Positions 1 to 8,624 of a DNA stretch of 24,770 bases are shown here, piece by piece. This DNA comes from Hypsibius dujardini (taxonomy: Eukaryota > Tardigrada > Eutardigrada > Parachela > Hypsibiidae). The notes below the pieces were generated by a model. That model was not told the DNA's origin. It was given only the letters and a program-made list of their open reading frames with translations, and searched no databases. The stretch lies in NCBI GenBank assembly GCA_001579985.1, contig LRSR01009303.1, positions 1 to 24,770 of the forward strand, given 5' to 3'. Position 1 is the first letter of the stretch. Every line of letters begins with the position of its first letter. A program made the position numbers and the translations under genes.

Positions 1-605
1 CCTTAAAAGAGGAATTTTCACAAAAACACGTAGATTAATTCGCATCGTCCTTCCCACAGAAACAAAATCTCGTACTTGGGACCCATACGATATCGGAACG
101 AAAACCCATTCTCGAACAACTTGGATGAGTCAAGCTTCATGAGAAATCGTCATTTCCGGAGATTCTCTCAAGCGGGCTTATTCGGATTGCTGCAGCGCAA
201 CTGTGATCAGCGTAGCAAATGACACACTTCCCCACTTCCCTCAGCAGAATAAATCACACCAAATACTAGCGACAGTGCGATCCTCAATAAGCGAGCAGCG
301 AAGTATCAGCGAGCAGTCAAAATGTTGAGCCGTGCGCGTCAAAACCAAGACCTGTGATTGGTCTATTCGCATTTTTTCATTGTTAACAGCCCAGCTGCCT
401 TACAAATCAGTCAAGTGCAATCAGCAAATTCCCGAAATTCACTGATCGATTTTCCTTGACAGCTCCGGCTGATCACTTGTTCAAACTCGTTCATCAGAAT
501 TTGTTGTTACATTTTGTTGATTGATGGGAAACGTTGACGAACACACTCTCGCTGCTGTTACATTCGTACTCGCCAGCACAGTGTGTGTATGGCAAAGAGA
601 CAGTC

Positions 606-642
606 CACGTGACTTGGCTCACGTGACTGTGACCGTGAGTCA
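606..642. promoter_or_regulatory. Paired E-boxes plus AP-1-like site
   Basis: Two CACGTG palindromes (606-611 and 620-625), each followed by AC, lie 14 bp apart. A TGAGTCA heptamer sits at 636-642. CACGTG is the known core site of bHLH-zip factors and TGAGTCA that of AP-1. The cluster is about 300 bp upstream of the small ORF at 928, so a promoter role is possible but is inference only. Confidence 0.3.
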
Positions 643-826
643 GATCCTTTTTGTGTCACCGACACAATTCTGACAACATTCCTCGGATTTTCGGAAAAAC
701 GCACTCATCCTTCCTGTAGATCTGACTCTCAGCAACTTTCATGACAATCACTCAAGAAGTCTGAATGCATGCACCATGTGTACCGTGTACCGTTGAAAGC
801 TTAATAAAGCTTCCTACAAAAATTGT

Positions 827-834
827 TATAAAAT
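827..834 (+). promoter_or_regulatory. Possible TATA box
   Basis: TATAAAAT lies about 94 bp upstream of the ATG at 928. It is a consensus-like TATA element at a plausible distance from a start codon. No initiator or transcript evidence can be seen. Confidence 0.25.
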
Positions 835-927
835 GTCTCACAACTTTTGATTAGCAGAATTTACATTTTACGAATCGGAATTTAATTTGTCCGTTTCCGA
901 ACACGTTGAACGCGCGGGAACTGAGCC

Positions 928-1170
928 ATGGAACCCGGATACTGGGTTTTACTGTTTGGTTTGGGGGGCCTCGTCCTGACCATCATAATTGTAATCGTCT
1001 GTATCATCGCCAGACGATCTTGGAGACTTGGGAACCATCAGGATTGTGACGTGGGATTTACAGTTGGAGCTGTTTTGGCTGGTGTCATGTCACCACCATC
1101 ATACCATACCCTTGCACCGTGTGGCTCCATCTCGACTGCACCACCTTTTTCTAATTGTAACATCTGTTAA
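928..1170 (+). CDS. Small single-pass membrane protein ORF (unrecognised)
   Basis: An 80-residue ORF with ATG in the context GCCATGG. Residues about 6-28 form one strongly hydrophobic helix (from YWVLLFGLGG through IIIVIVCII) followed by the basic stop-transfer RRSWR. That suggests an N-out, C-in single-pass topology. The tail carries SPPSY, a PPxY-type sequence that in other proteins binds WW domains. Possible E-boxes and a TATA box lie upstream. I do not recognise a family. The tail after residue 35 is low in obvious structure, so this may be a first exon that splices downstream rather than a complete gene, or a chance ORF. Confidence 0.35.
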   Translation: MEPGYWVLLFGLGGLVLTIIIVIVCIIARRSWRLGNHQDCDVGFTVGAVLAGVMSPPSYHTLAPCGSISTAPPFSNCNIC

Positions 1171-1724
1171 ACTTCTCCTCATGTGTGTAAAGAAGTTTTT
1201 CTTATTTCTAAAATACTTCGTGACAAAAATACCGTGCAAATTCCATTTTAACTTGAGCGTTCATTCATTAAAAGAAATTCGCTCTATTCTTGGCCACGCC
1301 TTTTTCTCTCCTATTCCGAGCCACAGACAATCAATCAAACGTCCGTTTTCTCGTTGGCGTGAAGCAAAAAACTGTTTGAAAGTCGGGGGGCGGAGCTAGC
1401 GACAAATCTCTGTCTGAAAACAGGAAATTTACGGTTATGATTCAGAAGTGGCTTGTAACTCCGCCCCCTGACTTCAAAACACTTCTCTGTTCATGCCCAT
1501 TGATGTTAAATTAGATGTGATTCATTTAGCATCCAGTAGAACGTGTCTGGGACATTTTGGCTCATTGAATAGCTCTTCGCGTTTCGATTGGCAGGATTTT
1601 CCGATTCAAATTACTGCAACAGGAACGTCGTGGGACAAGGTGAAAAGATACTGCTGACCAATCAAACCTTCGACTAGTATGCCCATCTGCAATCCTCTCG
1701 GTCATTAAGGGCACGTAGCAAACA
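1171..1724. other. Intergenic stretch, no gene seen
   Basis: It lies between the small ORF and the 3' end of receptor A. Apart from the inverted repeat at 1374-1480 I see no coding exon, RNA gene or clear mobile element. Any 3' untranslated region of receptor A would fall in its right part. Confidence 0.5.
1374..1480. repeat. Imperfect inverted repeat (small foldback)
   Basis: The arm at 1374-1399 (GTTTGAAAGTCGGGGGGCGG and on) is the near reverse complement of 1455-1480, with about 22 of 26 positions matching and a loop of about 55 bp. It could be a short MITE. No target-site duplication was identified. Confidence 0.5.
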
Positions 1725-2244
1725 TCAATCCCATAGAGATTGGGACGAATTCAGCGAGAGTGTTGCGGTTGCAGCACCTCTATTTTGACTCCGTCCCAGT
1801 TGGTCCATCATGAAGCAGAAGAATGTCAGCAGTAATCCAAACGCCTAGATGAATGTATTTATATTTATAGAAAACATGCATTTCCGATAATCGTTGAGCG
1901 GTAAATAATCGTCTCATGGCAAACACATTCCATGCAACCACTCACGCTGATGATGGTGCCCCGAGTGACGTGGCCGAAAAATGCAATTACCGGCGCAACC
2001 TTTCTGTGTCCGAAACAGCTCGAATCAAGAATATAAAGAGGCAGGACTAGGTCCACCTCTTCAGCTATTTCGCATCCCTGTTCCGCCTTGAATGACCTCC
2101 AAGTCTGAAGCACCTTACCAGTACCAAGCCCAGAATTCCTTGCGAACATCAGGCAGTGCGTATTACCGGACTGAAGTTTCTTCACAATATTCCAAGTTCG
2201 ATCGTCCTGGAATGAAAGTCTGTCTTAAAGTCTTCTAGCGGTCA

Positions 2245-2277
<33 letters not shown>

Positions 2278-3381
2278 TAGACAAACAGACAGACAGACAG
2301 ACAGACAGCCAAACAGATAGACAGATAGACAGATAGACAGCCAGACAGACAGACAGATAGACAGGCAGGCAAACAGAGAGACAATCAGACAGATAAGCAG
2401 ACGGAGAAAGGAACATACGATGTCGTGCAGCCGAATCAATCCCGTAGTGATGCTAAGAAGGCTTGTAATATAGACCACAATTTGAACGCCGTTCCGTATT
2501 TGATCAAACACTGTGTAAATTGTACAGGGAAAGAGAAAATTTGCAAACGACGAGTTCAGACACAGCACATCGGAGATGATGATCGCCGACAGCAAGCTAC
2601 CGAGATTATCCGAAATCAGTTCACTCATCGTCAGAGCCATTTCCCTTGCGTTCCAAGCTTCCTGCACATCCTCACTGGTAAGTGTTATCCTACTCCCTGA
2701 AGCTATCTTCGCAAAGACATTCTCACATTTGACTGCCAGACCTTCAGCGAAACGACACAACAAAATGCCGAGGTACCCCGCACACATCACCCTGATGGGC
2801 TCGGTATAATTACGTCCAACTAGCATGATGACCTCGGACAGAGCCTTGTGCATCTCCCAGCCCAGGAAGGGGACCGCTGGTCCTCCGTCTTCGTAGTGCC
2901 TGATCACGGTTCGTACCCGAGTCCCGGTCATGGTCAAGACATATAGCGAAAAGGCCACCGTGACGCTTGCGGTAATGGTAGTTTGGTTGCTCAACGGCCA
3001 CCACCATCGATTGGACTTGCCCTGCTCCGAGTGCTCGTCCATGAAGGAATCGAGCTGCTCCATTAAACGAAGCATCGTCCGCGATTTGCGTACGACTAGG
3101 ACAAAGATCATTATGACCACAACGGTTTTCACCCAGTACTGGGAGTACTGTACCACGTCGAAGACTTGCACGTCCCCGTTGGGCAGCTCGATGAGTTTGG
3201 CGATTTTCGCCATAATTTCGAATGCCAGAGCGATGAAAGATAGAATGAATAGGAGACTTATTTTAGCAATTTGTCGCCAATTGGTCGTTTCTGCAAGGGA
3301 ATTTGGGAGCAGGCCGACGAAAGTGAGGCAATGGCTTAAAACAATGGGCTTGGTGGCAGCGAGGCGAGTGACCTTTTCCAT
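1725..3381 (-). CDS. Receptor A: gustatory-receptor-like 7TM protein, 447 aa
   Basis: Three exons: 2419-3381 (321 codons), 1946-2206 (87 codons) and 1725-1844 (39 codons plus TGA). Donors are GTATGT and GTGAGT, acceptors are CAG and TAG, and both introns are phase 0. The start ATG at 3381 has the context CACCATGG. Membrane segments are about 40-60, 82-98, 135-155, 190-212, 258-284, 297-315 and 402-424. Family marks seen in all five paralogs here are YSQYW (79-83), AWNARE (242-247) and DVLCLN (271-276). The TM7 exon ends TF-h4-M-DQ, matching the position of TYhhhhhQF in insect Grs. Known Gr proteins are ligand-gated cation channels of chemosensory neurons; that role is inferred. Intron 1 (2207-2418) is mostly a CTGT microsatellite. 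The exon is not continuous into that repeat, although an open frame runs on through it. Head-to-head with receptor B. Confidence 0.85.
2245..2403. repeat. (ACAG)n microsatellite inside intron 1 of receptor A
   Basis: An imperfect tetranucleotide array, CTGT on the sense strand of the gene, with interruptions such as AGATAG and AGGCAG. It fills about three quarters of the 212-nt intron. It begins about 15 nt after the donor and ends about 38 nt before the acceptor. Confidence 0.95.
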
Positions 3382-3764
3382 GGTGCCAGATGAAAGTGTT
3401 TTGCAGACTCGAATCGGTGCACGGTAATGTCTAGAGCCGTTTAGAAGTATATGCAGTGGCTAACAGGAAGTGTCGGTTAAGCCTGACCGGAGAGGCGAAG
3501 TATCGACTCTATATCTCTGATTAATCTAATATCATAAGCAGCGCGGTCTCAATAAAGTTGGTTGGTTGGTTTAATTGCTTAACGTCGCATTGCACCGGAA
3601 ATAAATCTCCGCTCGAAGCAGCGACACTTTCTCAATAAGAAAATAACCCCACCAAAGAAGACATTAGCAATCAGTAAAAAAATAATAAGGAAAATAGGAC
3701 GGGCGAAAACGGGAAAATGAAAAGCGGTACTAGTACGCACTGTATATTTAGGCAAAAAAGACAA

Positions 3765-3980
3765 CTAGCGATCAGGCAAGTACTCTTTCACGCAGGAAAG
3801 TTGGGTCCACTGTACTGACTCCAAGCTGTTCTCAAAGGAATCAACAGTTAAGTAAGCTTCCGGTGGCAAAGGGAGATGATTCCATATTCGGTCAACAAGG
3901 TGGGCAAAAGATCGAGTAGAGGCCGAAATAGGCGTCCCATTTCCGTCGAAGGTCTGGCAGTGCAGTTGAACTGATACCAC
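3765..3980 (-). pseudogene. Possible non-LTR retrotransposon (LINE) 3' ORF relic
   Basis: The minus-strand frame reads RSFAHLVDRIWNHLP, then ...TVDSFENSLE. This resembles the block found just before the C terminus of many LINE-type reverse transcriptase proteins (SF...R...WN.LP...V...SF...L). The frame upstream is closed by a stop near 3990, and no polymerase core can be seen. If real, this is a 5'-truncated, decayed copy. A chance resemblance is possible because only this short motif supports the call. Confidence 0.4.
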
Positions 3981-3981
3981 G

Positions 3982-5089
3982 AGAAGAGCGGAGAATCAGT
4001 TCACCCCTGCTTTCGTTTCTTTTTTGTTTACTATTCCACTAGTGGCGAACAAAAGTTAGCCCCGCCCCTCCCTCCCCGCAGTCGAAGTGTTTTTGGAAGT
4101 GTTCGACCCAATGGCCAGTTGAGTCCTGGGCTATCCGTAAGCGCCCTTTGTGGATTTGGGGGAGTTCCCTTCATTCCTGTAGATTGTGTTTTCCATGCTG
4201 CTTTCCCCCCATCATGTCAGGTTAATAAGTAGGGGGCATCTCAGTCGGGGGGAGGGGTCGAGCATTCAAATATCGGATACTCTAGTCGTTCAAGAACGCC
4301 CCCTTAAGGGTTTCAGGGTCGGCACCCCGCTCTCTCCCTCAAGTGCAGTCCCGTACTTCTGGGTCGTCACTGATAGCTATCCCTCGTAGATTAAATCGAT
4401 GTCTACATCATATTTTCTTTTCATATGAGCTCATTCTATCCTTTTTACGTGTACAATAAATGTTCAGTTTCAGTAATCATGATGAAGCAACCTTAGAGTA
4501 TAGTATCCCTAACTGCACGACGTGAGTCGCACTAGAGGCTCGTTTAGGGACCTTACAAGTCGCAACCAGGACCTCACGTGTAAGAGCCATGGGGTGGGAA
4601 AAGGAGAGACCCAAACCCAAAAGCCAGTCTACTGTTCCAGGTAGTTTTGAAACTTGTGGGGGGTGTAAGGGTTTAATTTTCAAGGTCCCCAGGAATTTCA
4701 AAACATTAAAAAAAAAACTTTAGTTTTTCGATCAAATATGAGGTTTGTTCGGGTTTAATATAATCTGCTATAAATAACTACAAATGGAATGGGGTCCGGT
4801 TCCGACTTGTAAGAACCCTATACGAGCCCCTGGGTTGTATGAAAAAAAGGGCGTGTACTAGGAAGGTTTAAGCCCTCTGCCGAGATCGGTTGTGCATCAT
4901 CGAGAGTAAGATCAATATTCATCCCACGGCCCGTTGAGGATCGCAGGAAACGCTGAGGGCATGTCTTCAACATCTGGCCTGCTTCAATCGACAACAAGAA
5001 TAGATGCAGCTCGAGTTCGTGCGCAGTTTCCGACGAAAGCTATTCCGTGCACTGTTTACTGTTGAAATTGATTGCGGTTATTGCACAAG
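3982..5089. other. Intergenic region between head-to-head receptors A and B
   Basis: I see no convincing exon, RNA gene or complete mobile element here. Short ORFs exist on both strands but have no membrane, domain or splice logic. The stretch must contain the 5' flank of receptor B and, with 3382-3764, that of receptor A. Confidence 0.5.
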
Positions 5090-7144
5090 ATGGCAGGCGT
5101 CTGGATGAATATAATAACCACCAGGATGGAAAGGTTCACTGAAGCTGCGACAGATATTTGTTCAGGGAAAGCACTAATCACCAAAACTTTACTGTTTTTC
5201 GGCGTGCTAAGGTCGAGCCCTTCACACCACGCTTGCACCTTCAAAAAACCGCGCATTATCATCACGCTCTCACTGTGTGTAATGTCCTTCCTCTACTCCT
5301 TCGTCTGCTACTTGGCCGATTTCAACCATCGTGAACCGTACGACTTGAAGTTCTCCGAGGCCGTCTACTTCTCCCAGTACTGGGTCAAAGGCTTGGCGAC
5401 CCTTTTTATCCTGACAATATTCTGCTCCAAATCGGCGGTCATGCTGGACATAATGGATCACACGGAGACCTACAAGCGCGAGATGAAGCATCCGCGGCCG
5501 TTTGAACAGACATATTACGCCGGAGCGGTCTTCATGACCTTCCTCCTCTTCAACGCCATCATGATCGGCTCGCGGATCTACCAGACGTTTGTGAGCCATC
5601 GCGACTGCTGGGGTCTCATCAACAGTTTCCCGTGGTTCGACGTCAATTACATGCAGGATGAAATGTTCACTGGGTTGGTGAGATGGCGCTTCAGCATCCA
5701 ACGTTTCACATCAACAGCAGGACAAAAAATTCAGATTGCATCCTTTGACGTAGAAGTTGAATTTGATTTGAAAGTAAAACACTATTCTTATTAAATTTCG
5801 CAATTTATACAAACTAAAATCTAGATAAATTTAACTTAAGTAAGTTCCTTATTTTAATATAAGAGCTAGTTGAAGGAGGAGTTGAATTTGCATTAAGTGT
5901 CTTCAATTTCTGAAATTTTAATCAAATGGAATCAAGTCAAGTGTTCTCTTTTTCTTCTTTGATGCTTCTTCAGGTTCGTGAGCAATTTCACCGAGTCTCT
6001 GCGACTGCTCTGCTCGGGCTTTGTGGGCTTGATTTTAGTGGAGTTCAGCTGCGGTCCAGCCAGTGAATGTCGCGCGATCCTGCAGCGTACGAAAAGTCTG
6101 GCAGACCTTTCGTCGGATTTACCGAAAGCCTGGACTGCTCGAGAACAAAGTCTTGTCACGGCAATCGGTTTTCGGACACACTTAACGACTCTTCTGACCA
6201 TGATTCTGCTATCGGATGTGATCTGCCTGAACGCGGCATTTTCCAGCTTCGTTGTCCTGACTGTGCCGGAATCGCTCGTTCGACTGGTGGTGTCAATTCT
6301 GTTGTACGTTGTTAGCATTTACAGCGTCGTGCAAGGCCTCATCTGCCTTACCCACACAGTAAGTTCATCTGGATGAAATTGCAAATACTTTCAGAAGGAA
6401 GTCCTCCGACTATACATGCGCAGCGTGTATCTTACATCACGCTTGTTTAGCGCGGATAGGAGTGTGACGACGGAGTTCACAGACGAGCCCAAATGATACT
6501 TACGATATTATAGCACATATCGAAATTCTGCATAACAATTTCCGTGCTAGGAGAAGTAGTTCGACGTAGTGGTTGGTGGTGTTCGAAGTACCCTAGTGGT
6601 TGGTGGTGTTCGAAGTACCCTTGTGGTTGGTGGTGTTCGAAGTACCCTAGTGGTTGGTGGTGTCTGCGAGTGGTTGTTAATATTTGCGAAGCTTCACGTA
6701 ACTTTAAGGGATTTTGCGACACAGGATGACTCCACAATGGAAATTGTTCAACAGCTGCAGTCCGTGTCGGGTCAAGCTCGAGCTCAGCCAAGGCAGACAC
6801 TTCCTGCTCTGGTGACTCGTGCCAACGTTGACCCAGACGTCGTCGAGCTGCGATCAAATCTGATGACCTTTTCTGCCGGCTGTTTCGGAGGCAGGAAACT
6901 CGCACCGCCACTGCATGGACTGGGAAATGTCACACAGGGGACAGTTTTCACCGTCAGTCCTCTCCAGTTAATCCACAAATGGTGCGAAAAATGAGGCAGC
7001 CTTGTGTTTCAGATTTTCGGACTGCTCTTCACCTTCTTAATCTTTATGATGGAGGAGAGCCATCGAAGTGACGCACCACCGTCACCAGCTGCGGAGTGTA
7101 GTGCGGGAGTGTTCGCCGCGTTTAATAACAAAACAAAGGGTTAA
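5090..7144 (+). CDS. Receptor B: gustatory-receptor-like 7TM protein, 442 aa
   Basis: Four exons: 5090-5673, 5974-6358, 6725-6952 and 7013-7144 (1329 nt, 442 residues plus TAA). The start is the first ATG (5090); a TTG-initiated extension to 5072 is unlikely. The signature FSQYWVK is at 94-100; AWTARE and DVICLN follow in exon 2. The loop exon begins DDSTMEIVQQLQS, and the last exon begins IFGLLFTFLIFMMEE. The last two introns (donors GTAAGT and GTCAGT, acceptors CAG) are phase 0 and match the paralogs. The first intron (phase 2) is peculiar to this gene. Only a weak donor, GG/GTTGGT, restores the conserved reading MFTGFVSNF; the better-looking GTGAGA four bases on would shift the frame. Likely a chemosensory ion channel subunit by family. 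Confidence 0.85.
5674..5973 (+). other. Extra intron of receptor B flanked by direct repeats
   Basis: A 300-nt phase-2 intron absent from receptors A and C. The exon-intron junction reads GGTTGGTGAG (5673-5682) and the intron-exon junction GGTTCGTGAG (5973-5982), so 9 of 10 bases match. The acceptor has a good pyrimidine tract ending TTCTTCAG. A short near-match AGCATCNAA occurs inverted near both ends, which is too weak to call terminal inverted repeats. Confidence 0.6.
6568..6664. repeat. 27-bp minisatellite in an intron of receptor B
   Basis: About 3.6 head-to-tail copies of a 27-bp unit that starts AGTGGTTGGTGGTGTTCGAA. It lies within the 366-nt intron 6359-6724. The unit is a multiple of three, so it gives a spurious open frame that repeats nine residues. 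Confidence 0.9.
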
Positions 7145-7292
7145 TAGAACGATCTATCTATCTATACATAGAAAGATATAATATCTGAGGAATCCGATGA
7201 AATCCTTTCGTGATTGGGATTGAACTTTGTAAGGGGCGTGAGTCAGCCACGTAAGCTGAAATGCAGAGACGCAACACTCACTCGATGAATAG

Positions 7293-7380
7293 CCCGTCCT
7301 GGAGGTATACTCCCGTCCTGGAGGTATACTCCCGTCCTGGAGGTATAATCCCGTCCTGGAGGTATACTCCCGTCCTGGAG
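7293..7380. repeat. 20-bp tandem repeat, about 4.4 copies
   Basis: The unit CCCGTCCTGGAGGTATACTC is repeated nearly perfectly, with one T-to-A change in the third copy. It lies about 150 bp after the stop of receptor B, probably in or just past its 3' untranslated region. There are no spacers, so it is not a CRISPR array. Confidence 0.9.
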
Positions 7381-7716
7381 TAGCTATACTGCTCCATTGG
7401 GACGATTTTCAGAAAACAAGCGCATCATGAGTGATGTTTGAGGCGCATGTTTCAGTGACTGCCAAGGGGAATCTATCAATTGTTTAAATTGCCCCATTGG
7501 AAATGAAACATCTTACTAACATCCCTTTTAATATCATCTATGCGAAGTAGAAAAATATGGATGTATTTACGACTTGAGCAGCCATTTCTATATGACTGAA
7601 TTTTCAACCATTGGAATAAAACAAAACAACCGAAAATGAAGCTGCTCATCACAAGAATAAAATGTTAATCAGAACTCCATCCTCTGTGACATTGACAGTG
7701 GCACAAATTGAGCCGT

Positions 7717-7791
7717 TCAAACTGCTGGCCTTGTCTCGTCGGCGAGCTGCTCCATCATGAAGCAGAAAAAGGTCAAGAGCACCAAAAACGC
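7717..7791 (-). pseudogene. Orphan last exon of a dead Gr-like receptor
   Basis: The minus strand reads AFLVLLTFFCFMMEQ and then nine residues before TGA (24 codons). This is close to the last exon of receptor A (AFGLLLTFFCFMMDQ) and carries the family TF-h4-M-[DE]Q motif. The base pair just before the exon is CG where every paralog has the acceptor AG. No homologous loop exon or TM1-TM6 block is found upstream between 7792 and 8624. A MITE begins 12 bp away. It is therefore a relic of a further receptor copy in the cluster. Confidence 0.7.
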
Positions 7792-7803
7792 CGAAAAGAA
7801 GAA

Positions 7804-8017
7804 CAGTGGCGGATTTAGGTTGGCTAGGAGGGGATGCCAAGCCTAGTTGAAGGGGTGGGAAAACAATTTGCCCCCCTCCCAGCTCAGGTACAAGCTTCAA
7901 CATGCAAAAAGCCTACAAAATATAGCTCCCCCCTCGACATGTGTGGGGCAGAATCATTTTGGACATCAAAGGGGGGGGGGTAACATCCCGGTCGGCTCAA
8001 CGCTCAATCCGCCACTG
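7804..8017. mobile_element. hAT-like MITE, 214 bp
   Basis: Perfect 12-bp terminal inverted repeats, CAGTGGCGGATT and AATCCGCCACTG, bound 214 bp with no coding capacity and a run of nine Gs. Termini starting CAG are typical of hAT elements, which make 8-bp target duplications. The flanks AAGAAGAA and AACAAAAC match at only 5 of 8 positions, so the duplication is decayed or absent. It sits immediately upstream of the orphan receptor exon. Confidence 0.75.
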
Positions 8018-8624
8018 AACAAAACTGTTCAACTGTTTGGCACACCTTATCACATGTTTGAGCGATCATGCACACTTACAGTGATCAAGGGATGCCTCAA
8101 GGGATGTTCCCCACTGGTTGGACTAGATAAACAGTCAGTTTTGCCGTCCATGATTTTATTGGTGCAATATACGGTAGTGATGGTGTGATGGTATACGGGG
8201 CATTATCACTATTTGTAGGAAGAGCAATGCTTGGACCTTCAATCGATTGACATTTTACTTTGGTGCATGAATGCGTGTGCAGTACATATGAACACGTAAC
8301 TAATATCATCCTTCGGAAAACAGTATTCCATTACAGCATCTGCTGAGTGGACCCAGTCAACGTGCAGAAACACAAGAGAAAGCGTAGATTACTGCTGATG
8401 AAAGTGAAGAAGAGCTACTAATGAAATGTCACCCACGGATGAAAAATAGCGCAGTACACACACATTCAGTCAAAACAATGCGGAAGGTGTGTCAATGCAA
8501 ATTTAGAGAGAGATTGTGCCCAGACACGCTAAAGAGAGAAACCAAATTAAGGGAAAGCGGTCTTGGAAACTTTCCGCGTGACTCAGAGATTTTAAACCAG
8601 TGTATTCTCCGACAGGTGGCGCCG

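Noticed and set aside
2225-2416. Open frames repeating CLSV across the ACAG array
   Set aside because: Microsatellite translation in an intron; the receptor exon ends at the GTATGT donor at 2418, as in the paralogs.
6568-7380. CRISPR-like tandem repeats
   Set aside because: The 27-bp and 20-bp units are contiguous with no unique spacers, and the genome is eukaryotic.
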